Under the pieces are notes generated by a model. That model did not search any database. It was not told the DNA's origin and saw only the letters and a list, made by a program, of their open reading frames with translations. The position numbers were made by a program, and so were the translations under genes. Below are positions 1-10,585 of a stretch of DNA of 64,000 bases, one piece after another. The first letter of the stretch is position 1, and the number at the start of each line of letters is the position of its first letter. The DNA comes from Helicoverpa zea (taxonomy: Eukaryota > Arthropoda > Insecta > Lepidoptera > Noctuidae), in assembly GCF_022581195.2 (NCBI RefSeq), contig NC_061459.1:11222001-11286000 (forward strand). Reading direction: 5' to 3'.

Positions 1-217
1 AAATTTTCTCCAGTCTTACTAGTTACAGTACAAAGGTTCTGGCTAGTCCAATGACTAGTCATGTACTGCATAAGGTTTCTGAAATTTGATTCTGATGTGA
101 TCAGAAACCAAACAGTTGTTTGGTAACATTATTGATTTTTATCATAACTTTTCCTTATGTAAGCATTTTCAGTGCTGAACTATCAGATATCTAACTGGGA
201 AATAACATGTTTCTTAC

Positions 218-380
218 CCACGAAATCGTCCACCAGGCCGTTTGAGGAGGAAATAATGGGGGGCGGAGCACTGGTCTCCAACTCATCTTCTAGCCCTGCC
301 AACTGGTTCTGTTCGCGAGCTAAGAACTCCGCCGCGGGGTCTACTTCGGGTTGAACAAAATTATCACCGAAATCATCCAT
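218..380 (-). CDS. Clc: Clathrin light chain, first coding exon (partial gene)
   Basis: Clathrin light chain binds the clathrin heavy-chain hub and regulates coat assembly in endocytosis and Golgi traffic. The start codon lies at 380-378. The N-terminus begins MDDFGDNFVQPEVDPAAEFL, which closely matches the acidic, conserved EVDPAAEFLAREQ segment found near the start of animal light chains. The reading frame runs to GLVDDFV and then meets a good splice donor (GTAAGA on the minus strand, at 217-212), so coding exon 1 ends at 218 and leaves a partial codon. The rest of the gene lies left of the window. Only the first ~54 residues are visible; the heavy-chain-binding coiled coil is not. A hAT transposon starts 77 bp upstream of the start codon, so the promoter or 5' UTR has been displaced or interrupted. 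Confidence 0.88.
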
Positions 381-457
381 TATTTTAAGATTTACAGGAC
401 ACTAAATAAAATAACAAACCAAGAAATGAGAGCTTCAATTAAATTATCAGGCACAGA

Positions 458-1247
458 TAGGGACACGAAAAAAGTATCGATGCTTTGTGGTATCGAGTAC
501 ATTCCAGTTCGATACCGATACTTTTGTACTCGATACTTTGCATTCGATACTTTTACTCAATAAGTACTTTTTCCCAGGTATCGTATCGAATGAAGAATTT
601 AATTTAACAGCGCTTTCTAGCTCACTACTACTTATAAGCTACTACTTATCGGCACAGGTTTCGCCACTTTCAGAAGATCCCTTAAAACAATGGGAAGATA
701 TGAAAGTAGTATTCCCAAAATTATATAAATTGGCACGAGAATATATATCAATCCCTGCGACGTCAGTACCTTCAGAACAATTATTTTCTAAAGCAGGAAG
801 TACCATCACAAAAATTCGAAACCGCTTATCTCCAAAAAGGCTCAACAAACTTCTATTTTTAAGTGACTGTACGGAAGAGGAATGGGATCTTTAATCTACT
901 ACGCGGGTGAAACTGTGGGACACTGCTAGTTTTTAGTATACCTCAAATAACTTAATATTGTTTCCTTTTGCTACATTTTCGATTTGTTTCATTCATTCCA
1001 TTTTCCATTTTTCTATTATTCTATTAAAGTGTACCAATACCATTTGTTTTTTATGTCCTGCTGAACTGAAGTATAACTGACATTATTTACTGACTGATAT
1101 TGACCAAGCAAATTTTGATCTAAAAAAGTACTCGATACCTTGAAGTATCGATACTTTTGTTTCGATACTTTAATGAGTACGATACTTTGTTATCGATTCT
1201 ACTCATGAGTACGATATCGATACTTTTGCTTCGATACCGTGTCCCTA
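458..1247 (+). mobile_element. hAT transposon, internally deleted, with perfect 8-bp target duplication
   Basis: A 790-bp element has inverted termini TAGGGACACG (458-467, with the reverse complement at 1238-1247). It is flanked by a perfect 8-bp direct repeat GGCACAGA at 450-457 and 1248-1255. An 8-bp duplication is the hallmark of hAT elements. Both ends are rich in subterminal copies of a GTATCGATACTT-like motif, probably transposase-binding sites. Only the 3' part of a transposase gene remains inside. It lies between the divergent Clc and mL64 genes, 77 bp upstream of the Clc start codon. Confidence 0.9.
583..894 (+). pseudogene. hAT transposase C-terminal remnant (dimerisation domain)
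   Basis: About 100 codons encode the conserved C-terminal hAT dimerisation region. Features typical of ZBED/hAT transposases are a WEDMK..FPKLYKLA block, then IPATSVPSEQLFSKAG and RNRLSPKRLNKLLFL. The zinc-finger BED domain and the catalytic core are absent. Upstream, the frame runs into the subterminal GTATCGATAC repeats, so the codons before about 583 are not transposase. This is the internally deleted coding relic of the element at 458-1247. It could not make an active transposase, but the element could be moved by a related full-length copy elsewhere. Confidence 0.8.
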
Positions 1248-1617
1248 GGCACAGACAAGACAAAGCAAAGAGAGCGAGATAGTCGAGATAGTAGGGAAAT
1301 ACTATTTCATTCTTCATTCATTGACACGATGACAATTCTGAAAATTTTAATGTAATTTAGATATTTACCACTCTGAGTTAAAGTCTAAAATGCAATGCTT
1401 ACAAGATTCCAACTGGTGACTCATTCACATTATAATGGCAACCCTGTTTTAATTCTTTTGTCAATGATCAACCAGTGACAATATAGAGGTGAATCCAGGT
1501 AAATCCGTGAAGAATCTGTGGTGAAGAATGCAAATGTCAAAAATCAAAAACATAACCTAACTTTTGAGACAGTAAAGGAAATTAACCAAAACTTGAAAAA
1601 CAAGAACATAATTTAAA

Positions 1618-2829
1618 ATGAGTCTGTGTATACGATCTAAGTTGTTGCGGCCGAACTTTATCGGCTCTCTGTTTCGTTACTCCACTTCGCCAGTGGAAGC
1701 TCTAGAACAGAGTGAGGCAGTAGTAGACGTCGATGAAGATGCATTGGCGAGGGAAGCCGAAATAGAACGCAAGAGGAATATTTCTAGACTGAACCCACCT
1801 CATCAAAACCTCATAAATGGAACTAGGCCTTATGAGGAACCGAAATCTTTGGCACATCTGACTGTTAAATATAATAGGAAGATGTATGGAAAATACGGCA
1901 GTGCCAGTGGTGTTAATCCCAGTAAGTTCCTTAGTTATGCACTTATTTGGTTTCACTATATTTTGTCGCAGTTTAAGGACCAAAGCTTGCTGAAGCAATT
2001 TGTATTAAGCTCTAACAATCACATAAAAGATCGATTCTTAACTAATTAATTATATGTAATTTCAATTGATAACTTTGTAATTCATATCACCTTCACCATT
2101 TACAGGCATATGCTTTCCATCAAAACAAGACATAGCGGAGAAAATTGAATATGAATCGGTGGCATATCCATATACCATAAAGCAGATGATGGAGACAGCT
2201 GCGCGGAACAGGAAGGAGCAACAAGAGAAAATAGAGCAAAGAGACAGAGAGGTGGCAGCTAGGTTTGCTAAGTTAGGTCAATGGATGAAAGAACTTAATG
2301 ATAAGATTGCTAAGAAAACTGCTGAGACTAATGCTGCCAAGGTAAACAATTATTAGTTTTGTTCTTTATCATTTGAAAGAAAGTCTGTGTACTCTAAGTT
2401 AGAGGGATGTTATTTTGAATAGTTTAACTCCTTGTATCCAGTGCGCAGATATACGCGAGACACAATGGATTTGCTATTATTCTCTAATTAGCGGCAAACA
2501 AGAGGTTAATCTCTGAGACCAGGCAAAGGAATAAATTATTTTGGGTAGATTTCACCATAATTTTCCAAGCAACTCTGTTATAAAAAATATTTACTAATAC
2601 ATAAATATTTATTATTTTACAGCAAAAGAAGGAGAGGCTAGTGGAAGAAGTAAGAAGACACTTCGGCTTCAAGTTAGATCCTCGTGATGAGAGGTTCCAA
2701 GAGATGCTGGCTAAACGAGAAAAGGAACAGAAGAAATTAGAGAAGCAAGCCAGAAAGGAAGCTAAGGAGAAAGTCATGATCGCTAAACTTCAGCAGCAGA
2801 ATGCAAAAATAAGTGACGCTAAGAAGTGA
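1618..2829 (+). CDS. GADD45GIP1: Mitochondrial large ribosomal subunit protein mL64 (CRIF1/GADD45GIP1)
   Basis: mL64 (CRIF1) sits near the exit of the mitochondrial ribosome and is needed for synthesis and insertion of respiratory-chain subunits. Three exons join in frame: 1618-1921, 2106-2341 and 2623-2829, giving 248 residues (the human protein has about 220). The N-terminus (MSLCIRSKLLRPNFIGSLFR) is basic and free of acidic residues, as expected for a mitochondrial presequence. The family signatures YNRKMYGKYGSASGV, then CFPSKQDIAEKIEYE and AYPYTIKQM follow. The C-terminal half is a long, highly charged, lysine/glutamate-rich helix typical of the family. Donors are GTAAGT and GTAAAC; acceptors are TTTACAG. 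A polyadenylation signal follows 36 bp after the stop. It is divergently arranged with Clc, with a hAT element between them. Confidence 0.92.
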
Positions 2830-2865
2830 ATAGGTTAGATATTGTAGTTATTTTATAATTAGAGT

Positions 2866-2871
2866 AATAAA
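2866..2871 (+). terminator. Polyadenylation signal of the mL64 gene
   Basis: AATAAA lies 36 bp after the mL64 stop codon. It is followed by TTG/GTT-rich sequence (TTATTG...CGTTGTTTC), the expected layout for a metazoan poly(A) site. Confidence 0.65.
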
Positions 2872-3230
2872 TCGTTATTGTAAATTGAAACGTTGTTTCT
2901 ATCAGACATTTTAAAAATGCATGAAGTATTTTAGTTTATGTAAAGTAGTAGTTAATGCATGCTTAAAGGATGTCTTTCTTGAAGGATATCAATTTATTTC
3001 TGTGTCAAGATGTCAAGTCCATCAGTGTTCCATTAGGATCTTAAGAAACTGCAGCTCTCATGATCCTCCTCTAAAAACTAACTTTGCTGTGCCCGACAGG
3101 GTCCATAATTGTTTCTTTTAATTTTACCCACCAGCATGTACACATTATGGAATGCAATAAAGTTATTGAGTATTGATATGATATAGCCCTTATCCAAATA
3201 CGTATTTACAACTACTGGTTCAAAAGATAA

Positions 3231-3645
3231 AGGCCTATTCAGACCTAAGCGGTATTCGCTTCCGTCTGCGGCAGAGAAAACCCTGTGGGTATGCGGTAAT
3301 ATTACTGTTCAGACCTAAGCGGCATTCCCTACCATCTGCGGCAGAGAAAACCCAGTGGGTATGCGATAATATTACTGTTCACACCAAAACGGATTTCGCT
3401 ATCCTTGTGGGTAGAATAACGCGCGGTAGTCAAGTTAGAGAGGTAAGAAATTTTCGCGGAGTGAGGGCCGGGATGCATGCTGCTGCTCCCGCGCGGTTTG
3501 TACTTCTACCCACAGCGGCAGTGAATATCGCTCAGGTCGCTCGAGCCGCGGTACTTGATACTAAATACCTGAGCGAAACCAGCGCGGTATGTACTTCTAC
3601 CCACAGCGGCAGCGTACACAATATCGCTCAGGTTTGAATAGGCCT
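3231..3645. mobile_element. Harbinger-type MITE with TAA target duplication and internal 70-bp tandem repeats
   Basis: The ends form an imperfect terminal inverted repeat starting AGGCCTATTCA (left end AGGCCTATTCAGACCTAAGC, with the inverted partner at 3625-3645). It is flanked by the 3-bp direct repeat TAA at 3228-3230 and 3646-3648, matching the TWA target sites of PIF/Harbinger. From 3240 the left part is a tandem repeat with a 70-bp period (units at about 3240, 3310 and a decayed one at 3380). The right half holds inverted, diverged versions of the same unit (TACTTCTACCCACAGCGGCAG twice). There is no coding capacity. It lies between mL64 and the 3' end of Cep78. Confidence 0.72.
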
Positions 3646-3902
3646 TAACACCCGAAACAGTTCGCGGTTTTTTTGCTACGCTGAAGACGTCGCAAAGCTG
3701 AGCGCATACGCGCGACAAACCAATCAATCATTTTCCAATCAAACCTTATGACACCTCGCCGGCTTGCCCGTGGTTATAGAAAAGGACGACAAGCAAAACT
3801 TATCATGGGTATAAATGAAATCAAACATAAACCAACCAATTTTTTAATCGTAGGTACATAAAACATGATATTCATAAATTGATAAATATATAAAAAACGT
3901 CG

Positions 3903-6900
3903 TCACGAGCTGTCCTCGTCCGAGGACGAATAGAGTGCCTCCCGTGGGTTGATGACGATCGCCGGTTGTATGGAACGTTGCGTCATCTGCGGCGAACAGA
4001 TCAGCGTGTCCGAGTCGCTCACTACACTACTGCAGGGGCTACTCTGCCCGAAGTTCTGAACATACAAAAATATATTTAAATACATGCATATAGAGTTTAG
4101 TAAGATTTATGGACTGAATTTGAACATTAGACAGAGCTGCGTAGGTTTCTTTACCATAAAATCTACGGCGTATCCAAAAAACTAACTTCAGTCTCTCTCA
4201 AAAAATTGTACTTTATATTGATTTTGTGTGCTTTCACAGCCCGCCAATAGACAAACCAGCACAAAATAACTCAACAGACTTACTTTTTTGTTAGGCTTCG
4301 CTTGCACCGATATCATATCCTCCAATATATTTGTTTCCTCGCAGTGCGCATTTCTCGAGTCACCCATTTGTCTTTCAATCATCTCTGGCTTCTGTAAAGA
4401 AACGAACATAAAAAGACATTACTATCTCCCCTAACTCATTGCCTTTGATATGCTAAAAAGGGTTCCTTCAATAAAAAAGGAACTATAATATATTCTTCTC
4501 AATTCTGTCGCTGAATTGTCTCCGCAAGATTGCCATTTTTACAAGCTTGTATTTTTTTCATAAATACCACTAGTGAAACCACTTCTTACCATTTCGACGC
4601 CTTCTCTTCTCTGCGAGTCTCCCAAAAGATGCGCGGATTTAGTGGTCTTGTTGACCTTCATTTTATCTTTGATCTTTTGGTGTGAGCTCTGCGCCCTCTT
4701 CGGCACCATGTTGACGCGTAACTCTCCATTGTATTGAGATTCTTCTACTTCTGCCACTTCTTCAATCGGCTGTGGTTCTGGTGGAGTTTCTTTCGATACC
4801 TCGTGAACACATTGGCTGCGGATTCATTTGAAATGATTAATTAGTAAATGGATGCTTTCGAGGATCATGAAGGACGAACCAATACCGAATGGATAGTGAT
4901 CGAATAACAAAATGAGAGTGGAAATATTCAAAATTCGTGGTCTTAACTGAATAAAAAAGCATTCAGAATTTTGAAGCAATAGAAATCACAAATTCACAAT
5001 GAGTAAATTCTAGTCACTGAACTCTGAGAATCCCCCTTCCATACCAGAAAAAACTAACCAATTTGGCACTTACCCGTAACATTGGTTGTTTTTGATGAAA
5101 GCGTATATGTCCTTGAAGGCCTGCTGTATGTAGGAGAGCGTTGTCTGGTCGATGGGCACAGAACTCGACGACCCAGAACTACTGGACAAATCGCCCGATC
5201 TCGCACTAGCCTCGAACGAGTGTTCTGAACCTGGATAAAAGAGAATATGATAGATTCTTAGTCTTGAATTCTATGTTTTCTTAGCCCTAGTTGACTTGAT
5301 CTCAATCATAAATAATCTAGACGAAAAAAAACACGTACAGAGTAAAGTGGAAGCTAATCTCAAGAATGTAAAAATTCTATCTATCTCTGGTTCAACTTCT
5401 TCTGTTGTCAAGGGAAAAGGAGAACCAAAAGGAGCCCAGAATGGTAATAGGTACCTATATTACCTACAGAAAGACGGTATTTGCTTGATCTCTGTTGGAA
5501 ACCGTAGGAAAATTGCCTAATGTTTGACGGATTTACTCCAAACAAATTATCCAGGTAGTTTACCTGAAGAAGCAGTACAATTGGCCCACAGTCGTATCTG
5601 CTGCTGTTTCAACTGCTTCATCTGATCGACCAACTGTAGATTCAGCTCTTCAAGTTGCTGTCTGTGCGAGATCTCCTCTTGTAGCTGTTCCTCTAATAAT
5701 TCTGCGTAGTCTCTGCAAAAATCGTGGTAGCCTAGTAAGTAAAGAACCAACCTCTCAAGTATGAGGGTGTGGGTTCGATTCCAGGACAGGCAAGTACCAA
5801 TGCAACTTTTCTAAGTTTGTATGTACTTTCTAAGTCTATCTTGGACATCAATGGCTGATAAGAAAGTGAAGGAAAACATCTTAGGAAACCTGGATTATAA
5901 AGCCTGAAATCACCAACCCGCATTGAGCAAGCAATCGGGGATAAAAGTGTATCCTGGAATATGAACTCTGGTAAAAGCATATACATACGTCCAAGGCCGA
6001 TTTCGGCCACGACGAGATCGACAGTCAACGAGGTCATAGAAATAACTTTTAGCAATATGTAGATGTTGCCTTCTGTAGAAACTACGGACTTACTTGTCTT
6101 TCTTCACTGCACTAGTTTTGCTAACATATTTCGTGGGCGTGCTTCTTACATTAGATACTGCGCGATCTCTTGTTATTCCATTTCTATGAACACATAAGTT
6201 CAATTATTTATATTACAGTTAGGATATCAACAAACTTAAAAATAATCATCCCGACTTACTTGGATGGAATTGATCTCAGTCTCTCACTCGAAGTCCCGCT
6301 AACGCTAGCCAGCCATGAAAACTGGAACAAAGAAATGTTAGAATCAGTCATAATTGAGAGATACGTAATCAAACACCCTCAGCAAGCCACGTGCAGTGCC
6401 ACGTCAGCGACAATCCGCTTTATACGAATCTTCAGAATTGGAAGTATCAGAAATAACATGCAGTAAGCTACCTTTCCTTCCATTCCTCTTTCATTGTCTC
6501 TGAGCGCGGACCGCACTTTGGACAGCGACTCGCTGGTTATATCAATGTTGTTCCTTATGTCTAGTATTACGAGAGTCTTGTTCGATAGCATCATCTGATG
6601 GATCATCATCGATGTGTCCTCCGTTATACCACAATTCTGGATGTCCAGGGCTGAGAAATTTATGAAAGGAGTTATTAAATAAATATAAAATAATCTGAAG
6701 ATAACAGATCATTATTGTATTGAACAATAGGTAGCTAATTAGCTATCAATCTGGTTAAACCTCAGATCACCTTTAAAGATAAGAGAGCGTATGTATCAAT
6801 GATAGTACATATCAAACAGGATCTACACCGTTGAGGGGACTACGTTGTATTTTACCTACATACTTGATAAAGCTGAAGCATCGTCATACTCCTAATATAG

Positions 6901-9109
6901 GTATCTTTCTTCAGGATGTACAATCTGAATCAGGATATAGGCACGCTAAGCGTTGTCTATCCCTTTTGCTCAACACAGCTACAGTTTTCTTAAAATAACT
7001 TGGAGAACTTGAATTATTACTTAGCCTTTCGCTCAACTCAGCTATAGTTTCTATAGTCTTTTGCTGAGCCCCGCTTTCTCCGCTTTTTGCCCAACTCAGT
7101 TATAGCTTTTAGCCAGAAGCCAGCCAGCATGTGTTTCTGAGCTTTTCGCACAAACTAACATCCTTTGAACTGACCTTTGATCCACAAATCATCAGAGAGC
7201 ACATCGAGAAGCTTGGCGACTCCAGCGTCCCCTAACTGTGGGTTGGCACATAGCGTGATGCGGCGCAGTCCGGCCATCGCGTCTAGCTCAGGCAGTCGGT
7301 ACCGAAGTGTATGTGTCCAGTTCTCGCTGTATCTGTGTATCTTCTGGTACTAAAATACAGATTAATACTTTATGTCAGACTACAGCAAGAGAACTCTCTG
7401 CAAGTTGACAAAAGTTTGCCATTTAATGTACTTAATATGATACTGGATGAATGTTTATGTGTGCATCGCAGAGTAAAACTGAAAATACGCTGTTAACATG
7501 GAACACAAATATAATGCACTATGGATATACCTACCTTCTACAAAGTCTGTTCCGAAAAAATGCTGAAGATTCCAAAATTTGCAAAATAATGAGCATTCAG
7601 CGTTTTAGCACACAAGCAAACACTTTTGTTTAAAATAACGAGGCAAAGAAAAAGTACTTCGAAATACCATTACCTTGACCAATTCAGCGATGTACCCAGC
7701 TCCTACCGGCGTCAGCTCGCACCCTGACAGGTCCAGTGTCAGGATATTGGGCAGACATCTGATAGACTTGCAGATGGCCAAGCAACCCGCGTCCCCGATC
7801 AGACATCGTGGCAAGTGTAAGTGTTGTAGAGAACTGTTCGCTAATAAAGCCTACAATACAAGGAAATCTAGAAAGAGTTTTGGTAATGTGATTCAGAGGT
7901 CTTTAGAGAGCTTTGGAAATTGAGAGACTATAACAGCGCAAAAGGTGCAACTTGCGCATCGTCCAGAGTCCAGGAGCATATGAGTTTAAAAGATCTCGTC
8001 AAAAAGGGATGAAAAGAGAAGAGCAAAATGTTCGGACTTTCTCATACCTCGCACAAAGGATTTAAATACGGTATCCTCAAGGGGAGTCCTTCTAACAGTA
8101 AGCTCGTCAACAGTGTGGTGTTAGAGAGTAACTGCGCCGTCGCCTCCACTAAGTTGCTCAGCATGAAGTTCGTCAGTATCACACATCGCTTGTTCACCGT
8201 TTTGGCCAGCCTCTCGCAGTCTATATGTTCTAACACTGAAGTTAGAAAAATTCAACAATCGTTAGGCAGTTACAGGAACACTCCAAAAGTTGTGTGGATA
8301 TTTTTTTAATTTCTAGTAGACCACAGGCTCTCGTACTCGTCTCTCGTCTCTCTCGTCAGAGACTTTGAAAAGTATGAAGAAAGCCACATCATCACAGAAT
8401 AGGAGTTTTCCATTGTCGCTGATAAAAATGCAGTAAATAACATTGACCTTCAGTTCAAGTCATGCGATGCCACGTAATTATAAGGAACCATGTGTATGGT
8501 TCCAATATATATCTAAACGTGATTTGATGATCTAATGAACAAAGTCCGGTAGCAGTACAAAGATTATTCTAGACCCTATCAGTGATTAATGTCTATAAAT
8601 AAGATTAGCTGGGTTATCGACACATTGACCTATGGATAGCTGATACTAAGTTGGTGATCCGAGCTGGTCACTTGAGGATCTGGTTTCGAGCATCAAAATG
8701 GTTATGCGGCTACTTTCAACAGTAAAGGGAAATTGAGTTTTTGGAATTTATGCACCTGACTAAACTACCAGTCTCATAATTTTAAAGACAATAATAATGT
8801 GTAAATTCACTCTTTCTGTCAATAAAGTCACAAAAGCCGGCTTGTAATCTGAGTTGTATCAACATTACCCGTTTTGACTTGCTGTCGACACTTTATAGAA
8901 ACTGAATGCAGGCTCAAATCACAGCTGAGTGCATTTAAAATAGGTGGCCAGTCCGCATATTTGATCCTATCCACGCAGAAATCCAACACCTTGCCGTTGC
9001 CTGAAGGTATGACATTGGTCAGAGGCGTGAGGTTCTGCAACTTGCAACACTTCAAATAACATTGATGAAATATTCGGCTACTTTTCGACTCGCCCCCTTT
9101 GCCGACCAT
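3903..9109 (-). CDS. Cep78: Centrosomal protein of 78 kDa (Cep78), complete, 12 exons
   Basis: Cep78 is a centriole/ciliary leucine-rich-repeat protein that regulates the EDD-DYRK2-DDB1-VprBP ubiquitin ligase and ciliogenesis. Exons (transcript order): 9109-8869, 8235-8048, 7850-7674, 7349-7175, 6650-6472, 6321-6260, 6183-6094, 5712-5564, 5230-5074, 4815-4590, 4391-4284, 4055-3903. All phases match, giving 634 residues. Diagnostic blocks are VLDFCVDRIKYADWPPIL near the N-terminus, LRR-type strands such as LPRCLIGDAGCLAICKSI, then LRYRLPELDAMAGLRRITL, and TLVILDIRNN at the end of the LRR domain. A glutamine/glutamate-rich coiled coil is encoded by 5712-5564, the position of the C-terminal coiled coil in vertebrate Cep78. 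The acidic tail ends SSSDEDSS. I chose ATG 9109 because it precedes the conserved N-terminus; an upstream in-frame ATG-like extension to 9160 looks like untranslated sequence. Confidence 0.93.
5724..5935 (+). mobile_element. tRNA-derived SINE, 3'-truncated, in a Cep78 intron
   Basis: It begins GTGGTAGCCTAGTAAGTAAA, a slightly decayed RNA polymerase III A box, followed by a B box GGGTTCGATTCC at about 5769. The body matches the copy at 41800-42095 (minus) base for base over long stretches, for example GGCAAGTACCAATGCAACTT. The 3' part is lost beyond the GAGCAAGC block near 5933. It sits antisense in Cep78 intron 7, and its 5' end is only about 11 bp upstream of the exon 8 acceptor (exon starts at 5712). 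Confidence 0.78.
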
Positions 9110-10285
9110 ATTCAAAAAACAAGTAAAAAAAACATTCAAATCACAAATAATACCGTGCAAAACAGCGCGGTTGTTTGCTCGTAATATCGTTAAAATTTTT
9201 CTGCAAATAAATATGTTTTTTGGTGAATAATTGCTAAAAAATATAGTAAGAGGACAGTTTGAAATTAGAATATGAGTGACATTGACAAGAGTTTATTTTT
9301 TTCTATATCATAGTTTGGCTGCGACCGGTACGTTCAAACGTCACGTGTAAAATGTTTATTTACAAGAGCCTCATTCAAATGTTGGAGACTGGTGTGTTTC
9401 ATATCATTTCCAAGTTGATGCGTGTATTGAGCGTATGCTCCCTGCATGGGGTGGCCAATTATAGGTATACAAATATTTCTAATGTTTAGATCAGGAATAT
9501 GCTTTACTACAGTATACCTCCAACCCAAACACCCACTCGATTCCGCAGTTATGTCAAATCGCCCCGCCCTGCTTAAAATTTTATCAGATCTATTTATAAA
9601 AAAGGCAGTTTTATAAAGTACTAGAAGTCTAGAAATTAAACAAAGAAAATTTAATTTTATAGTTTTATTAAAAATATTTGTGACAGTCGTTTACAAACTT
9701 GACTCTGACAACACAATCACCAAGAACCAAATATCTGATTTTAACAATTTTCAAAAATTAATACTATTCAGACAAAATTTTAAGGACCTTCTCACAATTC
9801 ACCTTAGATGCTCCCAATATTTAGGCGCGAAAGTTATACAAAAAGCCTAAGATCGCCTGTGAGAGTTGATATTCAACCAGATATTTGGTCATTGGTGAGG
9901 CCACCTAGAAACGTCTAACCAAACTATTTTCGTTTTTCTTAATGGTCATATAGAAAAAATATAGGTATGTATTGGCACATCACGACATTTAAATAAAAAA
10001 AGAACAGATATAGTTACAAAGTTATTTAGATAGTGACTTTTTAAATGTAGTATTAGTTGGAAAGTAAATGAATTTTCCTCGGAATATGTATATTCATTTA
10101 CTAGGTAAGATTGAATGCTTTTTATATAATATAACGATTAAGAAAAACTGAGTACAAGTATGTATAAAATCTAATTAGGTACTAGGCGATAACATGTATG
10201 TATGTATATATAATAACAATCAATACTTATAAAACCTCTTTTCCACATCAGGGTTGAAGTACGGAATTTATTTCAGTTTGATTTA
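9110..10285. other. Intergenic: Cep78 upstream region to the Harbinger insertion
   Basis: AT-rich sequence holding the presumed Cep78 promoter on its left side (immediately above 9109). Nothing coding could be supported. Short open frames near 9334-9528 show no recognisable conservation and no splice context. Confidence 0.5.
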
Positions 10286-10585
10286 AGGTAGAAACACATT
10301 ATTGAAACGCCACGCCACCCGACAAAACGTGATGCGTGTTGAGTGGAATCAATTCGTACTATTTTCTATGCCTAGAATCACATTATAAACACCCGACGCA
10401 ACAACATGCGCGTACACGCCACCCGATCCCTGACTGCCAGATCAACGTGTCGCCGGTGGTGGGGGTAAACACGCCACCCGACGCACCGCTCGCAGTGTGT
10501 TTCTAGTGCAGACCCGACGCCACGCGTCATTTGTTCGAGAACTTTCTTTGATTTTGCACGCGGATTTTATTTGCATCTTTTGGAA

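Noticed and set aside
5296..5520. Open frame of 74 codons on the plus strand
   Set aside because: It lies inside an intron of Cep78 on the opposite strand, has no conserved motif, and has AT-rich random composition.
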